Assembly (NCBI RefSeq): GCF_921293095.1
Contig: NC_060248.1
Location: 80,111,243-80,175,242, forward strand
Direction of reading: 5' to 3'
Origin: Ischnura elegans
Lineage: Eukaryota; Arthropoda; Insecta; Odonata; Coenagrionidae
DNA length: 64,000 bases
Under the pieces are notes generated by a model, which was not told the DNA's origin, did no database searches, and worked only from the letters and a program-made list of their open reading frames with translations. Of the stretch, positions 37,001-49,409 are shown one piece after another; the stretch's first letter is position 1; every line of letters begins with the position of its first letter. The position numbers and the translations under genes were made by a program.

Positions 37001-37362
37001 TTTAAGAAACTTAATCATCGTTGAAGCATCATATGCTTTGTAATCATTTATATTAGATGCCGATTTCTTTTTAAGTTGAAAATAATATGTAAGGGATGCT
37101 GGTATGGTTTAATATTAGCCGGATACTGTAATAAGATGCAGTCACGTAGCAAGAAATTTGCTTCGGTGTGAGCTTGGGTGGTACGCAGAATACTGGTTTT
37201 TACTGATAATACCACGTATCGGAAAAGGACACATTTAATTAAATCAATTGCATATTCGTTTGCGTAATTTTGAAAGTTATTTTCATTGTTTATTATCAGC
37301 AGGCACTTTGAAATATTACTATAACGAGAAATGGAGTGTCCAAGGACTAATGCTCCATGGTT
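37001..37362. other. Non-coding flank of the transposon
   Basis: A minus-strand frame (37048-37494, 148 codons) starts inside the adjacent transposon end and runs out through this flank. It has no domain and crosses a transposon boundary, so it is unlikely to be a gene. Confidence 0.45.
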
Positions 37363-38947
37363 AGTTGTCTCAGCCCCCTCCAACTCCCGGCCGCAAGGTG
37401 GCCCAAAAGCTTCCGTGCGAGGGAATCGCCGATAGATGGTGCTAGTGGGTGTTTGCGCGTCCAGCATTACGAAATTGCATTGAACCAAATACAATACTTG
37501 ATCGCTGGAACAACGAATTTAAAATGCCTTTAACTGAATTGAACACTAAGAAGCAATTTAATAGCCTTTTAATTTCATTGACAGCCAGTTAGAAAGTCCA
37601 TGTACAAAAAACATTGCCTTTAGAAGAAATTGAAAATGAGATGTTGTCGTCTGCTAGCAGTCGTATTTTATTAGCTCTACTTCGTAAAAAAGAAGTTATT
37701 TGCGTCCTGATCATCATATATTTATCGCTAACGGCATACTGCCTGACATATAATTATCAAGGTATCGGTCCCCGAAAAAAAATTGGCGATACAGACAATC
37801 GAGTCGGCGTTTCCTCCTCCAAGGAACTCCAGCGCAATTAAGCTGAATGGGGAAATAAGTTTTGGCTGCAGAAATCTCCTTTAAACTCTCATTAGGTCAC
37901 CTTAAACAGGCAATCCTAACCTGGTAGCTACGATGATACGGTTATCTCCGATTCAGAAATTACAAGATCCGCAATGAGAAAAACTAGCCCAAAATGAATT
38001 ACTGAAAGCTTCACATAACGACTCATATTAAGATTAGATTAAGACTTAATGGTTATTCTGAAATGGAAAATGTACGTTTGAGAACCCTAATTAAGACTTT
38101 AGGCACAACAAAAACACCTTGCTAAATTCTTAACCCAAGAAAGTCACAGAAATACACATCACAAGATCAACCGAAACAGCAACCAATGTAAAGGAAAAGG
38201 GGACGTCTGGGAACGGTAGTTGAAGGAAGTGATTGTTGTTAAATTTAAAATGCATTTATTCATGAAAGCACAAGCACTATCATTAACACTGTACAGGCGA
38301 GCTTAAAGGATAAGGGCAAAGGTTGGAAGTGTGAAAAATGTAAATAAATCTCGAAGTTCATGAAGATTTGAGGGTTTTCCACGGTTGTGGCAGTATCACT
38401 TCCACCAAAAGATCTGGAGATGAATGACCGCCTAGAAATAGAAATTTTTCAAAATTAGGCAAAATTTAAAAACATATATTTAAAAAATGAGTTGCAATCC
38501 TAGGTCGTATCAGTTATAAATGTGGAATGACAGTACTTTTACCACGAAAAATCTCCACAGTTAGCTAATAATGGCGTTACACGAGGTTATGTCACACCAA
38601 AAATGTGAGGCTTTGAGGCACGAGAAAAATATCATAATGAAAGGGTGGGGCCAAATTTTCGATTGCAAATATCAAGAGCTAAATTCATCCTTTCAATTCT
38701 TAATATTACCACCATTTACTCTATTCTCATGACTTCCTTTTTTATTACAGATAGTAACCCCTGCCCCTTTTCAGCAAAAAATATCCTGACCACATTACTG
38801 TTGTTGCACTTTGTTTACAACTACAACAATTTCTAAACTGCAATGGCAGCAAATCCACAAAGTAAAAAAAATATGAAATTAATTATATTTCAACATCCGT
38901 AGGCGGATCACCGTTAGTCCGTGTATATTATTGTACGCTAAACAACA

Positions 38948-39211
38948 TCAATACTTGCATAAAATGAGCATGGATGCAAGCATAACTATCGCTAGGGCGC
39001 CATAAATCTTATCCCACCAGATAACAGAAGCTACCATTATAATTTCACTGTCATTAAGTCCTATAACTAGAGTAGGGTGCACATTAACACTTTCACCATG
39101 ATCATAAAAACATAAATTCTCTGCACAACTGTATCTAATAGGAATGAAACAATACAAGTCTTCAATTCGTGGTGGAGCGATATTTTTCCTCCTCTTTCTG
39201 TTCTGACACAA
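38948..39211 (-). CDS. Uncertain 87-codon frame inside the transposon, hydrophobic C-terminus
   Basis: Begins MCQNRKRRKNIAPPRIEDLY (strongly basic start) and ends in a hydrophobic stretch containing ALAIVMLASMLILCKY, which would suit a single C-terminal membrane segment. It lies on the strand that the right transposon end appears to transcribe. I do not recognise it as transposase; it may be a fragment of a spliced or captured gene, or chance. Confidence 0.22.
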   Translation of the reverse strand: MCQNRKRRKNIAPPRIEDLYCFIPIRYSCAENLCFYDHGESVNVHPTLVIGLNDSEIIMVASVIWWDKIYGALAIVMLASMLILCKY

Positions 39212-39325
39212 AATTCTTCACTAAATATCTAAAGCCATCAATTAATTGCAAAGCGAGCTACGAAACCACCGAGGTTATGCAATTGTAATTAAGTACAATA
39301 ACACAATTAGTAAAAACTGATGGAA

Positions 39326-39565
39326 CTATGCCTCCACGGCAACATGGCATGATATTATTTCGGTATTATGTGAAAAACATGAACCATTGATTTCCCGCGA
39401 AGATAAAAATAAAAATTTCCGTAAATAAATATCGGATGCTTTGCCATATCCTCCTAAAAACAAGAGAAAGGGCATGCATGGAAGAGTAAACAAAGCCGCC
39501 ATTGCAGATACTGCAGTATTTCCGCTATCTATTTGCACCGCTAATTTATTCTTAGCGAATAACAC
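39326..39565 (-). CDS. Uncertain 79-codon frame inside the transposon
   Basis: Starts MLFAKNKLAVQIDSGNTAVS with a hydrophobic middle (TLPCMPFLLFLGG). Located between a candidate splice donor (near 39682, minus strand) and the 38948-39211 frame. No recognised domain; listed because of its position within a complete element. Confidence 0.18.
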   Translation of the reverse strand: MLFAKNKLAVQIDSGNTAVSAMAALFTLPCMPFLLFLGGYGKASDIYLRKFLFLSSREINGSCFSHNTEIISCHVAVEA

Positions 39566-40063
39566 ATATTTTCAAATAAAAAACGAGGTCACTGAGATCT
39601 AAAACCACGAAAAAATTACCAAATTAACGATAACAGAGCCATAAAACTAACATCGGTAACCCACCGCATTTTGAGTACTTACCACTGCTTTGAAAAAACT
39701 TTTATTTTCAGCTCAGCATTCCTTCCTGGTTTTCCTGTATCTTGTAGAATTATTAGACACATATCAAAAGCGCGATGCACGAACCATCTTCAAATTTAAT
39801 AGCTTTTTAGCAATATAACACACCTTCCAAGTGATGAGCTTCGCTGGTTCACCATTGAAATGAATGTAACAGCAACGCGACACTGGGCGCGCGACAGGCT
39901 CGCAGCGCCACTCTGTAACGAACTAAAAAAATTGAATAACGTGGGAGGATTTTGGGGCCAGCCAACCAGCGGCGTAACAGCCGAGTTGGAGGGGGCTGAG
40001 TTGTCTAATCAGCAGATGTATCGCGGGTAGTCACCACAAGGGAAAATATTTTGGTAGGAGAAT

Positions 40064-40082
40064 GGGGGGGGGGGGGGGGGGG
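40064..40082 (+). repeat. Run of 19 G
   Basis: Nineteen consecutive G, followed by TGTGTCTACGTGTC. It sits 60 bases outside the transposon's right target duplication. The G run could form quadruplex structure with itself only between strands or slip in sequencing, so its exact length is uncertain. Confidence 0.9.
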
Positions 40083-43000
40083 TGTGTCTACGTGTCTAGT
40101 TAGATGACGGAAATCATGTGTTTAGTAGATAGTTGTACTGAAAATTTATAATAGGTTGCTTATTGTAGTGTCAAGATAGCATCGTAAAATCATATACTGT
40201 GCTCTAGGTTAATTTTACTCGCTTTGCGATATTTGCACCAAGGGTTTTTATTGAAGGCAGAATTTTACTGGGAGAAAGTATGAGCAGGAATGTCAGCCCT
40301 TTGAAGTGGGGCAGTTGTTATTCTCGGGTGGAAAAATATTATTCTTACTGATTGGAGGGAGATTTAGGATAAAAAATAGTGCGTTTAATGTAAATGAGTT
40401 TTTTCTTTAAATTCTCGGCACATTGTGTAGAGTGATCTCAGCAAAGGTAAAAAATATGTAAAAAAATTAACATTTGAACTTCATAATTGTATTCAACTTT
40501 GATTGTGTAAAAGGAGTATGCGCGATTTATTTTCTGATTTGACCTCAATGCAGTATTAGCTAGGTCTCTTTGTTCAATCTTCGTTAATTATAATTTTAAT
40601 CAAATCATCCCAGAGCCATCGCATGCAATTGTAGGTCTCTTTAGCATGCCTTGGTTCGTCAAATGTTATTCCAATCAAATCGTCTAAGGGCCATGTTTCT
40701 GGAAATTCAAAGCCTCAAATGTATTTCAATCTTCATAAATGCTTTTACTGGCGCTTTGAAGCCAGATGTTTACGGTTCCTAGTAAGTAATGTGAATATTC
40801 TGCCTCTATTCGTCACTAGTTTCAATCATGAAAAGAAATTTCATCATAGACTACAATGAAAGATATTTTCCAGTAGTTGAAGACCAGAGTGCTCTCAATA
40901 AAATGCATTCCAATGAATCTATCTGCGAATTGTATTCAGGCGAATTTTAAATTTCGTCTGGAATTGTGGCTCTAACAAAGCGTACGAATTTCTAAAAATA
41001 CTTCATGCAACACTTACTCCATTAAAACCAATAGCAACGGGAACTTGATTTGTGGTCCCATATATCTCTCACGTTGTGACAAGCTTTGGTTCTTTCATTT
41101 TTAAATTCTTTCCCGAGATACGTAACTAAGCCTCTGAATTTGTTTTTATTTTTCGTGTAACTAGGGAATACAAACGGCCGAATTCCTCCCAGACGTGTAT
41201 ATCCCGTGCACGCGCCGGTGGGACCAAGTAGGTGCATAAAACATTTCTCATATTTATTTTCCCCCATATTTTAGTTGAAGCTTTATTCTGAGCACGTTCA
41301 GGCTTTTTAAACTCCGGGGTGATTTCTGTACGGACTAATAAGTTGCGGGACACGGTATTTAAAAATCCGTAACTCTAACACAGCCGCCACGATTCCAATT
41401 TTACCAAATGAGATTATAAAATGAAAATTTTCATCTTTGTAGTATTTTTATCTTAGTTTGATTATTAGTATAAGTAACGCTATACTATTTCATATGATAC
41501 ATTTTTTTGTTATGCTGATGATTACATACGGTTCCTCTGCCTCTTGACTGATGCTGTCGTAAAAAAATAATTATTGTGCAAAACGAATTAAAATTCCTTT
41601 TGTTAGCCTTCCTATAATACCCACATAAACCTCAAAATCACTCACCATAAAACTCTGGAAACGCTGTAAAATAAAGAATTCTGCGGTGAGATATTGGCTT
41701 TGTCCGTTAAATGTGGAGGTTTATGTCCGCGTATTTAGATCAACACGCCGTAGACCAGTATACTCAGTACTACCGTAGAAAGATTTGCGTGTATTACATT
41801 TTTTTCTGTACCATGATAGCTGCGAAATCATCGAGTTGTGTACCAGAAGGTACTCTTTGTGCACTGGAGAGTTCGAGTTTTTAATGATACTGGAGAACTG
41901 TTTAAAGTTCCGTGATATTGTGAAATGTCAAAAAATGGATGCAGTGCATATTAATTTCCTGTCATTGAACAACAACACATCCATGATGAATATCAAACCT
42001 CGCAGTTGACCTTTGATGGAAAGGTTCTGGCCTTAATTCAAAATCAAATGTTGGTTCTTGATTGCAAGGATACGCATTGAACTTTAGTTTTGCAATAGAA
42101 TGAACTAAATTTGTACTGCCATTTGGATCTTTTATATTCAAAAGAGTTAGGCTACTTGTCATTTATATATTCCATTAGGGAAAGTTTCATTTTTATAGCC
42201 TCAACTTCTTTTAAATCGTTTATTTTTTGTTATTTTAAGACTTTGCCATCCCATTTTCACCAAATATCAACCTTCTTCATTCCAATTGGAAATAACATTA
42301 GCAAGTTCATATTCTTTGCTCTCCCATGAAAAAATTTTCAGCCTCAGTGACTTTACCGTCTTCTAGATAATTCTATTACCCATAATGTCAAGTCTTCTTT
42401 TAAATGTTGCTTCTCTTTTCTCATTCTTATCAGAAAGTCATCGCGATATAAAGTGAAAATGCCAATTTGCAAAGTAAGTCTACTGATACCGAGCATTTTA
42501 GGATATTCATTTCTTCCGAATGACCTTAAGTAGTCCTTTTATGTTATATATATCCTTTATCAAGCTGTCACCCTTAATATTTTTGAGGAGGATAAGAGCA
42601 CACTAGATTCGCATAATTGAAAATTTGCGTTACGGGTGCAAAGTTAAAAACCCGGGTCGTGACAAACAATTTCGATCGGCGGTCGAATTATATTATCATG
42701 CTAGGAAAAATAGTCCCACCTACACTACTCAGAATATTATAGATGCATTTGTGAATGAGTTGGTTTGGATGAGGTTAAAATGGAGGTTGTTTGGGTAAAT
42801 AGGGAATGCTAGGTTTAAAATGCATTCAAAATACTTAAATTATATTTAAAGGAAGCGAATTCAACCAACAACAAAGATTCGCTGATCCACTGAAACTCGA
42901 AGGAACGCAAACCTGGAAATGTTTTCGAGAAAAGAAGTTAATCTGTAGGCTTTGAGAGCCCTGTAAAGAAATTTACGGTAATTATGTCCATTCCTCGTCA

Positions 43001-43927
43001 TTTTAGTCACATTGTCACATTTCTATCCAGTGATGGGTGCTACGCTGATGAAGTCTTTAATGATATCCTAAAAAATATTATAATGAATTAATTTTTCCTG
43101 AGTTATTAGGTTCTTGATAAAAATGGGCCCTTTTTTACTATTACGACATCTACGGGCATTATTCTCTTTCCTGCTTTGTTTCTCAGTCATCTATTATGAG
43201 GAAAAATGGTAAGATATTTGCATGTATGCAATATTTGCATTCATTGGTCTCTTTTATAAGAACTGTTGTTTGAGTATGGATATGCTTTTTCAAGACTATA
43301 TGGGCTCAAAGGGCGTTTTTTGATGGTAAATTGCAAGGACCAGAGAAAATATGTTTTGTGGCTGAGAAATAATAAGCTTTTCTTATGACTAGGAATAAAA
43401 AGTTAAGGAGCATAGATTTTTCTCCATAGAATAATATGAATGATCTGATGAGAATGAGGGATAGGGGGAAGTATTCAGGATCTTATTCATTTAAGATATC
43501 CATTAGATAATTATCAATTTCAATTAATTAATTATCGTAGGCCTTTTTGGCCCATGAGATAAAGTGCAAAACAATTCAGGAAAAGGATTTGAAAAAGGTA
43601 CAAAAAACAACAGCTAGGCTCAGCAAATAAAAATTATAAGAATAAACAAAGGAAAAAAAGAAAAAAATATATATCTATACAAACGTATACATACAATTGC
43701 ATCCAAAAATCGGATACCCGGAAAACCAGCCGCACAACATTTCCAGACATTTTAAATAGATTGGAAAAATATCACTATTTATCCAAAGGGAAATGTTTAA
43801 GTCTAACAGAAAAACGGAGCTCCAATAGAAAATATATCATGGTTACAAAATATGTTTTCCCCTCGACACCTCAGCGGTCAATTTTAAATATTCGTGTATG
43901 ATCTTAGGTTTTCCCGGCGTATCAGTA
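40083..43927. other. Long non-coding stretch
   Basis: AT-rich, with frames of 66-81 codons at 41022-41353 (minus), 41785-42009 and 42111-42329 that show no domain. AATCAAATC(A/G)TC occurs twice near 40600 and 40675. No gene or mobile-element end recognised. Confidence 0.45.
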
Positions 43928-44084
43928 GCAGAAAAGTTTTTCGGGTTTTCCACCGGTTGATGTCGTTCATGTCTCCCGACGTTTCGATCCGTGACTTGCT
44001 GATCATACTCAGGGGATCTTCCGAATGATCTTCCGGGAGACATGGACGACATCAATCGGTGGAAAACCCGAGAAACTTTTCTGC
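43928..44084 (-). mobile_element. Penelope-type family, copy A: inverted pair with hammerhead-like motif
   Basis: Arms 43928-43977 and 44035-44084 are inverted copies, 47 of 50 bases matching. On the minus strand the left copy continues from a hammerhead-like motif (43977-44013): CTGAGTA, a GATC/GATC stem, then GAAACGTC. Downstream sequence (GGTGGAAAACCCGAAAAACT) is homologous to copies B and C. Penelope-like retroelements are known to carry minimal hammerheads of this form that act as dimers. Here the core reads CTGAGTA where CTGANGA is required, so cleavage is unlikely. No reverse-transcriptase or GIY-YIG frame is nearby. Confidence 0.6.
43977..44013 (-). ncRNA. Degenerate hammerhead-ribozyme-like motif, copy A
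   Basis: Minus-strand order: CTGAGTA, one extra T, stem strand GATC, loop, stem strand GATC, then GAAACGTC. The final ACGT is self-complementary, which lets two molecules complete stem III as a dimer. Position 8 of the core is T instead of the catalytic G, so this copy should be inactive. Confidence 0.45.
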
Positions 44085-46864
44085 TTAAATAGTCGTTTTT
44101 GGGTAATTTTAGTAAGGCCCTTTTTGATTCTATCCCTGTAAAGAAATTTTCCGTGTTTCTATCACAGTCATATGACGCTCAGTAGGTATTTTATGCAATG
44201 AAATTAAAAAGGCACCATGCTATTAAACCGTATTCAATGTATCACCTTTGGAATTATAAGATTATCCCATAAATAACTAAATTAAATACCAATTTCTGAC
44301 TACCTTTTCTTGCCCACGCTTAGCGGATCATTCATATTATTCTTTGGAGAACAATGTTTGCCCAAAAACTTTTTATTCCTTGCCACAAGCAAATCCTGTA
44401 TCTCTTCAACGAATATCCATATTCATATAGGAGCTCTTATGATTAATGAAAAATAATATTAAATGAATACCTTATTCATATAGGTAATCAAGAATTTTCT
44501 GAATTAGCATTTATTCTACTCTGTAGAAGTGCAAATGACCTTGAAGTGCTTTCCATTTTTGATAATTATTACCGTTAAGTATGCTAAATGGATAATTTGA
44601 GGTCCAAAATGTAAATTCTTGAATGCTTGATAGTTGAATAACTTGATGCTTGTTCAATTGCTGTATTGAAGTTTCTTCTTATCTATGTTTGGTTATAACC
44701 AATCCTGGATTTGTTTTTTTGACTATGAAAAGGCTTCTCTCTAACATTTTCTTAATAATAGGATTATGTTCCTTTCCCTTGGCGTTTTTTGGAATACTTT
44801 TTATGCATGTATAGTGTTAAATAATGATGCTTTAAAAAAATTTTAAGTCCGCACGTGGTGGCTTAATAAAATTTTCTTCACCAGTTACTCTGCATAGAGA
44901 CTGCTTTTGTGAACGCTGTCACTCATTTCCCCACTGTGATGGGAGGAAGAGAAGATTGAAAAGCAACGCTCGCTATCTCCAAAATAGAGTCTATTGAGGT
45001 GAATTACAGAAGCATCGCAACTCGTCGTCGTGAATTAGCGGAGCTGGTGAATAGTAATTTTGAAACGCCCAAGGGTACTTTTTAGCATCTAGGCTTTTAA
45101 AATCGAATCGTCAAATTAAAATCAAATTCCCCTGGGTAATCATAAATTCAAATTTCCATTTTAGAAGTACAATCACATATTTTTACGCAGTAGAGGTAGT
45201 GAAGTTAGTTTTTTATTCTGATAAAAATTATTAATAAATTCATGATGTAGAAATTCTACTTTTTTATCCATAGTATATGGTACTTATTACCTTTTATGCG
45301 ATATTGAAGGTAAAAGAAGGTAAACTTGCAATGGGGAATTTATACTCACTTACTGTTTGTTATTTCAATTTCAATTATTATTTTCTATTCGAATTACATT
45401 AGAATCTTGTGTATTTTTTAAAACTACGTTTTGTTAAGTTTTACATTAAATTTATTATGTACGGAAAACATAACTATACTTCGTGGCGTAATTTAATATT
45501 AACTTGAAAACTACAAATTTCTTATGTTAACTACGTGAATGTAAAGACGTCATTTTCAATGCTATTTCTATTTGATGAACAATTTTTTATATTACTAAAA
45601 TTCATGTCCAATTTCAATGAATATGAGGGAACTTTTGCATAAAATGGTAAATGTAAAATTTCACATTCAAAATACAGAGCAAGGTTATGCTTTATTGAGA
45701 CTGCCGGCTAATCTAGTTTTCAGGCGGTGTTGCGCGCTGATAAATACTGTACTTGAACTGAACTGAAACTTTTAAAATTAAACTTTCGAAATACATCGAA
45801 GAATCAGTCTATTATGCTCTTTTACAAGTCTGACTTCATTTCTGTGTAAGTACAGGCCATTAATCAATTTGATGTTTAATTTTGTGCAGTTATAGTTGTG
45901 CAATGTTCATGAAATTTGGAACACACATCAAGAAAGGTTGTATATTTCAATAAATGTGAACCTTTTGTTATATTGACATTTGGACGAAACGCAAAATTTG
46001 GTTCCGCCTTAGATTATAGTGTTTCTATGTTAAATATTTTGAGGGAGAAAAAATTCCGAATGCCTTGGTAAAAATGCAATTTCCTAAGTTTTCGAGCACG
46101 CATAAAAAAATTTAACAACTTTTATTTGCAAAAACCCAACATTGACCCATTTTACATGTATTCATGCCTGATCCTTCATTGTATATATCTTCTCGCCTTT
46201 AGTATGACCAATAAAACTCAAGTCTGAAAATTACTCGGTATGTATGTTTGTTTACCGATAACTCGAATTTTAAAATAGCACTTTCTCCCACGGAACGAGA
46301 AAGCGAGTCCTATTATGCGAGTACCCTGACCTCCCCAGGTCGCGCACGTGGTGCGAAATCTTTGTCAATCTGATTCCACCGCCTTCGGAATACATTCTCC
46401 TCTGTCTCCCTCTCTCATTTTCTCCCGAGCTCAACCTTTTCACCCTCAATTATGGATCTCGCGACTCGAAATATTCATCTTCGACATCCTCCTTCCAACC
46501 TCCCCACATCGGACGACCTTTCCCCCCTTCCTATCAACCCTCCATCGCAGAGACCCTCTCTCCCTTCCTTTCGCTCATGCTTTCATGCCACCAACCTCCG
46601 ATCTCTTCTCTCCTACGAATGGAGGGGTGCCTTCTTCAATAGCCATCACCTCTCCGCGGGATGAGGACTTATTGGATTTCTTTATTTCATTAGCCCCACC
46701 TTCCAACAGTCCGACTCCTCCCCAGGAATATATTGGATCTCGGACGATTCCTTGAGTTCTGTCGCTTCACTCCATCTACCTTATCCCTACTCCTCCTTAA
46801 AATTCAAGCCTGTCCTCCATATTACTCCATCTCATTCTCTTCGTCTTCCCCTCCATCTTTGGGG
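44085..46864. other. Non-coding stretch; pyrimidine-rich patch at the end
   Basis: No gene in 44.1-46.3 kb. The frame 46348-46755 (135 codons) and its overlap 46452-46664 lie in a C/T-rich patch rich in Pro, Ser and Thr codons; no domain, probably chance. Confidence 0.4.
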
Positions 46865-46945
46865 CTCGGGTCGGCGTGAATAGAGTATTGGCTTCCTATC
46901 CCATGGGCTCGGGTTCAAATCCAGGCGGTGGCAGAGAATTTTCGA
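46865..46945 (+). repeat. tRNA-derived SINE head
   Basis: A B box GGTTCAAATCC lies at 46912-46922 in GGGTTCAAATCCAGGCGGTGG, with a degenerate A-box region (GGCGTGAATAGAGTATTGG) about 40 bases upstream. The same B-box neighbourhood (GGTTCAAATCC followed by a GGC-GTGGC-GAGA pattern) occurs in the SINE at 59.4 kb. The body normally following is not contiguous here. Confidence 0.55.
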
Positions 46946-47284
46946 TCAACAAACGTTTTGATCTATGTCGCCGCGTCAATTTTCGGGTGGCCTCAAAGTT
47001 CTGCGACCGATGCTGGTCATTTTTTCAAAGAATATGATGTAGTAGGAAATTTTTAACTATATATGTATGGGTATTTGTTTTAGGAGAGGGGATTGGAGCG
47101 GGAGGTGGGAGGAGTCGGCTGTTGAATGTTTTTTTAGCATTGCGGGTTTCCAAGTACGATTTATTTTGAGGCCGGTGTCACTATTAAAATTGTTCTTCTC
47201 TTCCTTTGCTATTTCAATGGCTTCTCTGGTGAGACTGCTTAAAACCTTTTACTCTGGCGACAATTTTTGTTTCCTTAAGGTCGA

Positions 47285-47612
47285 TTGCATGGCCCAGCGC
47301 TGTGTGTTCGGCTACCGCGGATTAAGTCGACAAAGCCCAAGAAGTTTTTAAATACCGTGGTGAGCACCCGCGAAAGTTTGAACGTAGAAGTGCCCGATTC
47401 CAGCTTGAAAGTTGTGTGGAACGTCATTTCAAGCGACAAAGCAACAGGCCGCCCGTCGGATGGGACGTTAAGCCGTGGCCCTTTTGAGTCCTTCGATAAG
47501 ATCAGGCTGATGCCGGAGCCGCACTTCCATACCCTTACCGCCCTTACTTCCATACCCTTCCCTCATGAAGCAAATGACTTTAGCAGTCAAAATATCATGC
47601 CATACCTTCCTT
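47285..47612 (+). repeat. SINE body fragment
   Basis: 47457-47612 is related to the 3' body of the SINE at 59.4 kb: GGGACG(T/C)TAA, CGTGGCCC followed by a G(A/G)(A/G)(T/C)CCTT segment, GATGCCGG/CGACGCCG, CCCTTCCCTCA and CAAATGA, ending near CATGCC. The 109-codon frame over this stretch (47285-47614) is a by-product. The preceding part, from about 47285, has no head sequence attached, so the fragment is truncated. Confidence 0.5.
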
Positions 47613-48869
47613 AATTTTGGTTATTTTTTTTTAGTTGCACGTTTCGTGTTGCGCGTTAAGCTATATTTCAATGACGTATAATGGCGGTTAGCGGTTGGGT
47701 AATTATGTTCGGGAGCCGTTCTGAGTGTGTTAACAGGAGGAAAATGGTGAAAGTAGTTCATCTAATGCCTGTGGAAAATATTAGCAACAATTGGGCTTCC
47801 GAAACTTGTTCACTGATGTTAAAGACAAAATATTTTCTTGGAATTTGAGGTTTAATGGCATCATAAAATAATGATCAGGTGGAAAAAAATAGCAATAATT
47901 AATATAGCTCAGATACGAATTCATAAAAACTGCGTATTTCAGTATGCTGATGTCCATCAACTATATTTTTGCAATGTTCTATTTCTGCAATGTTCTTGCA
48001 ATGTTCTGCGGAGATTTTTTGTCTCTTTGAACATACCACTGATGTCTATTTTCAGAAGATGAATAAAGATATAAAATGCCTTTTTAAAGGTCATACCTGA
48101 TATAACTTTCAGAAAAATATTCTTTGTCATCACGGAAATATTTTAATGAAATGAATACCCTCGTTTCGTTTGAGTATTTCTGTCTATCATGGCTGGCTGC
48201 TGTTCAAAGAGTTCACTTAAAACAGATCCAACTTCTTAAATTACTCACTTATTCTGATAGCTATCATGACTTGAGTGCTCCTAGGCAACGGGATAACTTT
48301 AATAACTGTTCTATGGATACATCTATCAAGTTAAAATAATTCGATTTTCAAAGGAAAAATCCTCGCAGTGATCGTCAGCAGTGATTGCCCATTAAATCCC
48401 TTAATCATTTCTGTAACAACCCTTTCATTAATTTTATCACATATAAGTGTATCATATACACCTACACATGTATAGCTCTTTTTACTGAATATATCTACAG
48501 GATCCTTTCCCTTGGGCTACCAACATAGTCGCGGGGGATTGGCTTGCGCTTTCCTATGTCCCCTAGAGCTGTTCTGGCGGGATAAATTCGCAATTATTAC
48601 TGGTAGAGCCACCCATTCCAGATAGGTCGAAGGGTAGGAGCTAGACAAAAGGTAGTCCACGTGATGGTGTCACGTAAAAAAACGCTTTTGGAATTGAAGT
48701 GAGAAACCCTACCAACTAGTTCTTCTCTGAAAACATGGTGTTTGAGGCTGCCAGAATTCTTCTTAAGTAATCCATGGAGACCTACCTTAGTGGGTAGAAT
48801 ACTTTATTAATAATAATTGTAAAAAAATAATAATAATAGTAATAATAAGCCGAACCCACAAAGGAAAAG
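47613..48869. other. Non-coding; probable 5' part of the R2-like element from about 48500
   Basis: 47.6-48.48 kb has only featureless frames. From about 48480 the sequence contains CTATGTCCCCTAGAGCTGTT and a GGCGGGATAAATTCGCAATT segment, GC-richer than its neighbours, followed by an AT-rich AATAATAATA tract (48812-48848). Its position just upstream of the reverse-transcriptase remnant suggests it belongs to the element, but this is inference. Confidence 0.35.
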
Positions 48870-49409
48870 CACAGGAAGTGATAATGTACACAAATTTTGG
48901 TACAAAAAATTCACCAGCTACCATAAACATCTACTAAAATACTCTTTCTAAAAATTCTTAAAGTTTCCAGAAAATATTCCAGCTTTTTTAACGGAAGGTA
49001 AAACATATTTACTACCAAAAGAAGTCCCATCTAGCGATCCATCAAAATATAGACCGATAACTTGTCTACAAACATTTTATAAAATTTTCACCTCTTGCAT
49101 AATGGAAGTAATCAACAACAATATAGATGAGAACCACATTTTAACGGAAGAACAAAAGTGGTATCGCAGAGGAAGCAAAGGGTGCAAGGAGCAGTAGATA
49201 ATTGATTCAATAATTCTTAAACAACTACAAGAAAAGAAGGGAGACCTACACAGTTGCTACATATATTACAAAAAAGCCTTTGACTCTGTTCCCCATTCCT
49301 GGCTTATGGAGCACACAATGGAGCACTATCTTGCACATAAAAAACAGACGAGGGTCTTTTACAGACAAATAATATCAAAATCAAACGGGGGATATTTCAA
49401 AGTGACTCT

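Larger units (their letters stand above)
37371..39998 (-). mobile_element. DNA transposon of the 8-bp-duplication class (hAT or P), decayed
   Basis: Perfect 16-base inverted ends, CAGCCCCCTCCAACTC at 37371-37386 and its complement at 39983-39998. AGTTGTCT lies immediately outside both (37363-37370 and 39999-40006), a perfect 8-bp target duplication. Known of the families: hAT and P elements make 8-bp duplications, and a CAG start suits hAT. The 2.63-kb interior has no long transposase frame. The right end, read inward on the minus strand, is GC-rich, has an ATG at 39855, and a consensus donor CAGTG/GTAAGTAC near 39682, so the original gene may have read leftwards. Two minus frames (39326-39565, 38948-39211) follow. 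Unable to move by itself. Confidence 0.85.

Noticed and set aside
37048..37494. 148-codon minus-strand frame
   Set aside because: It crosses the left end and target duplication of a recent transposon, so it is a composite and not a gene.
46348..46755. 135-codon Pro/Ser-rich frame
   Set aside because: Caused by a C/T-rich tract; overlapping frames are equally open and no motif is visible.
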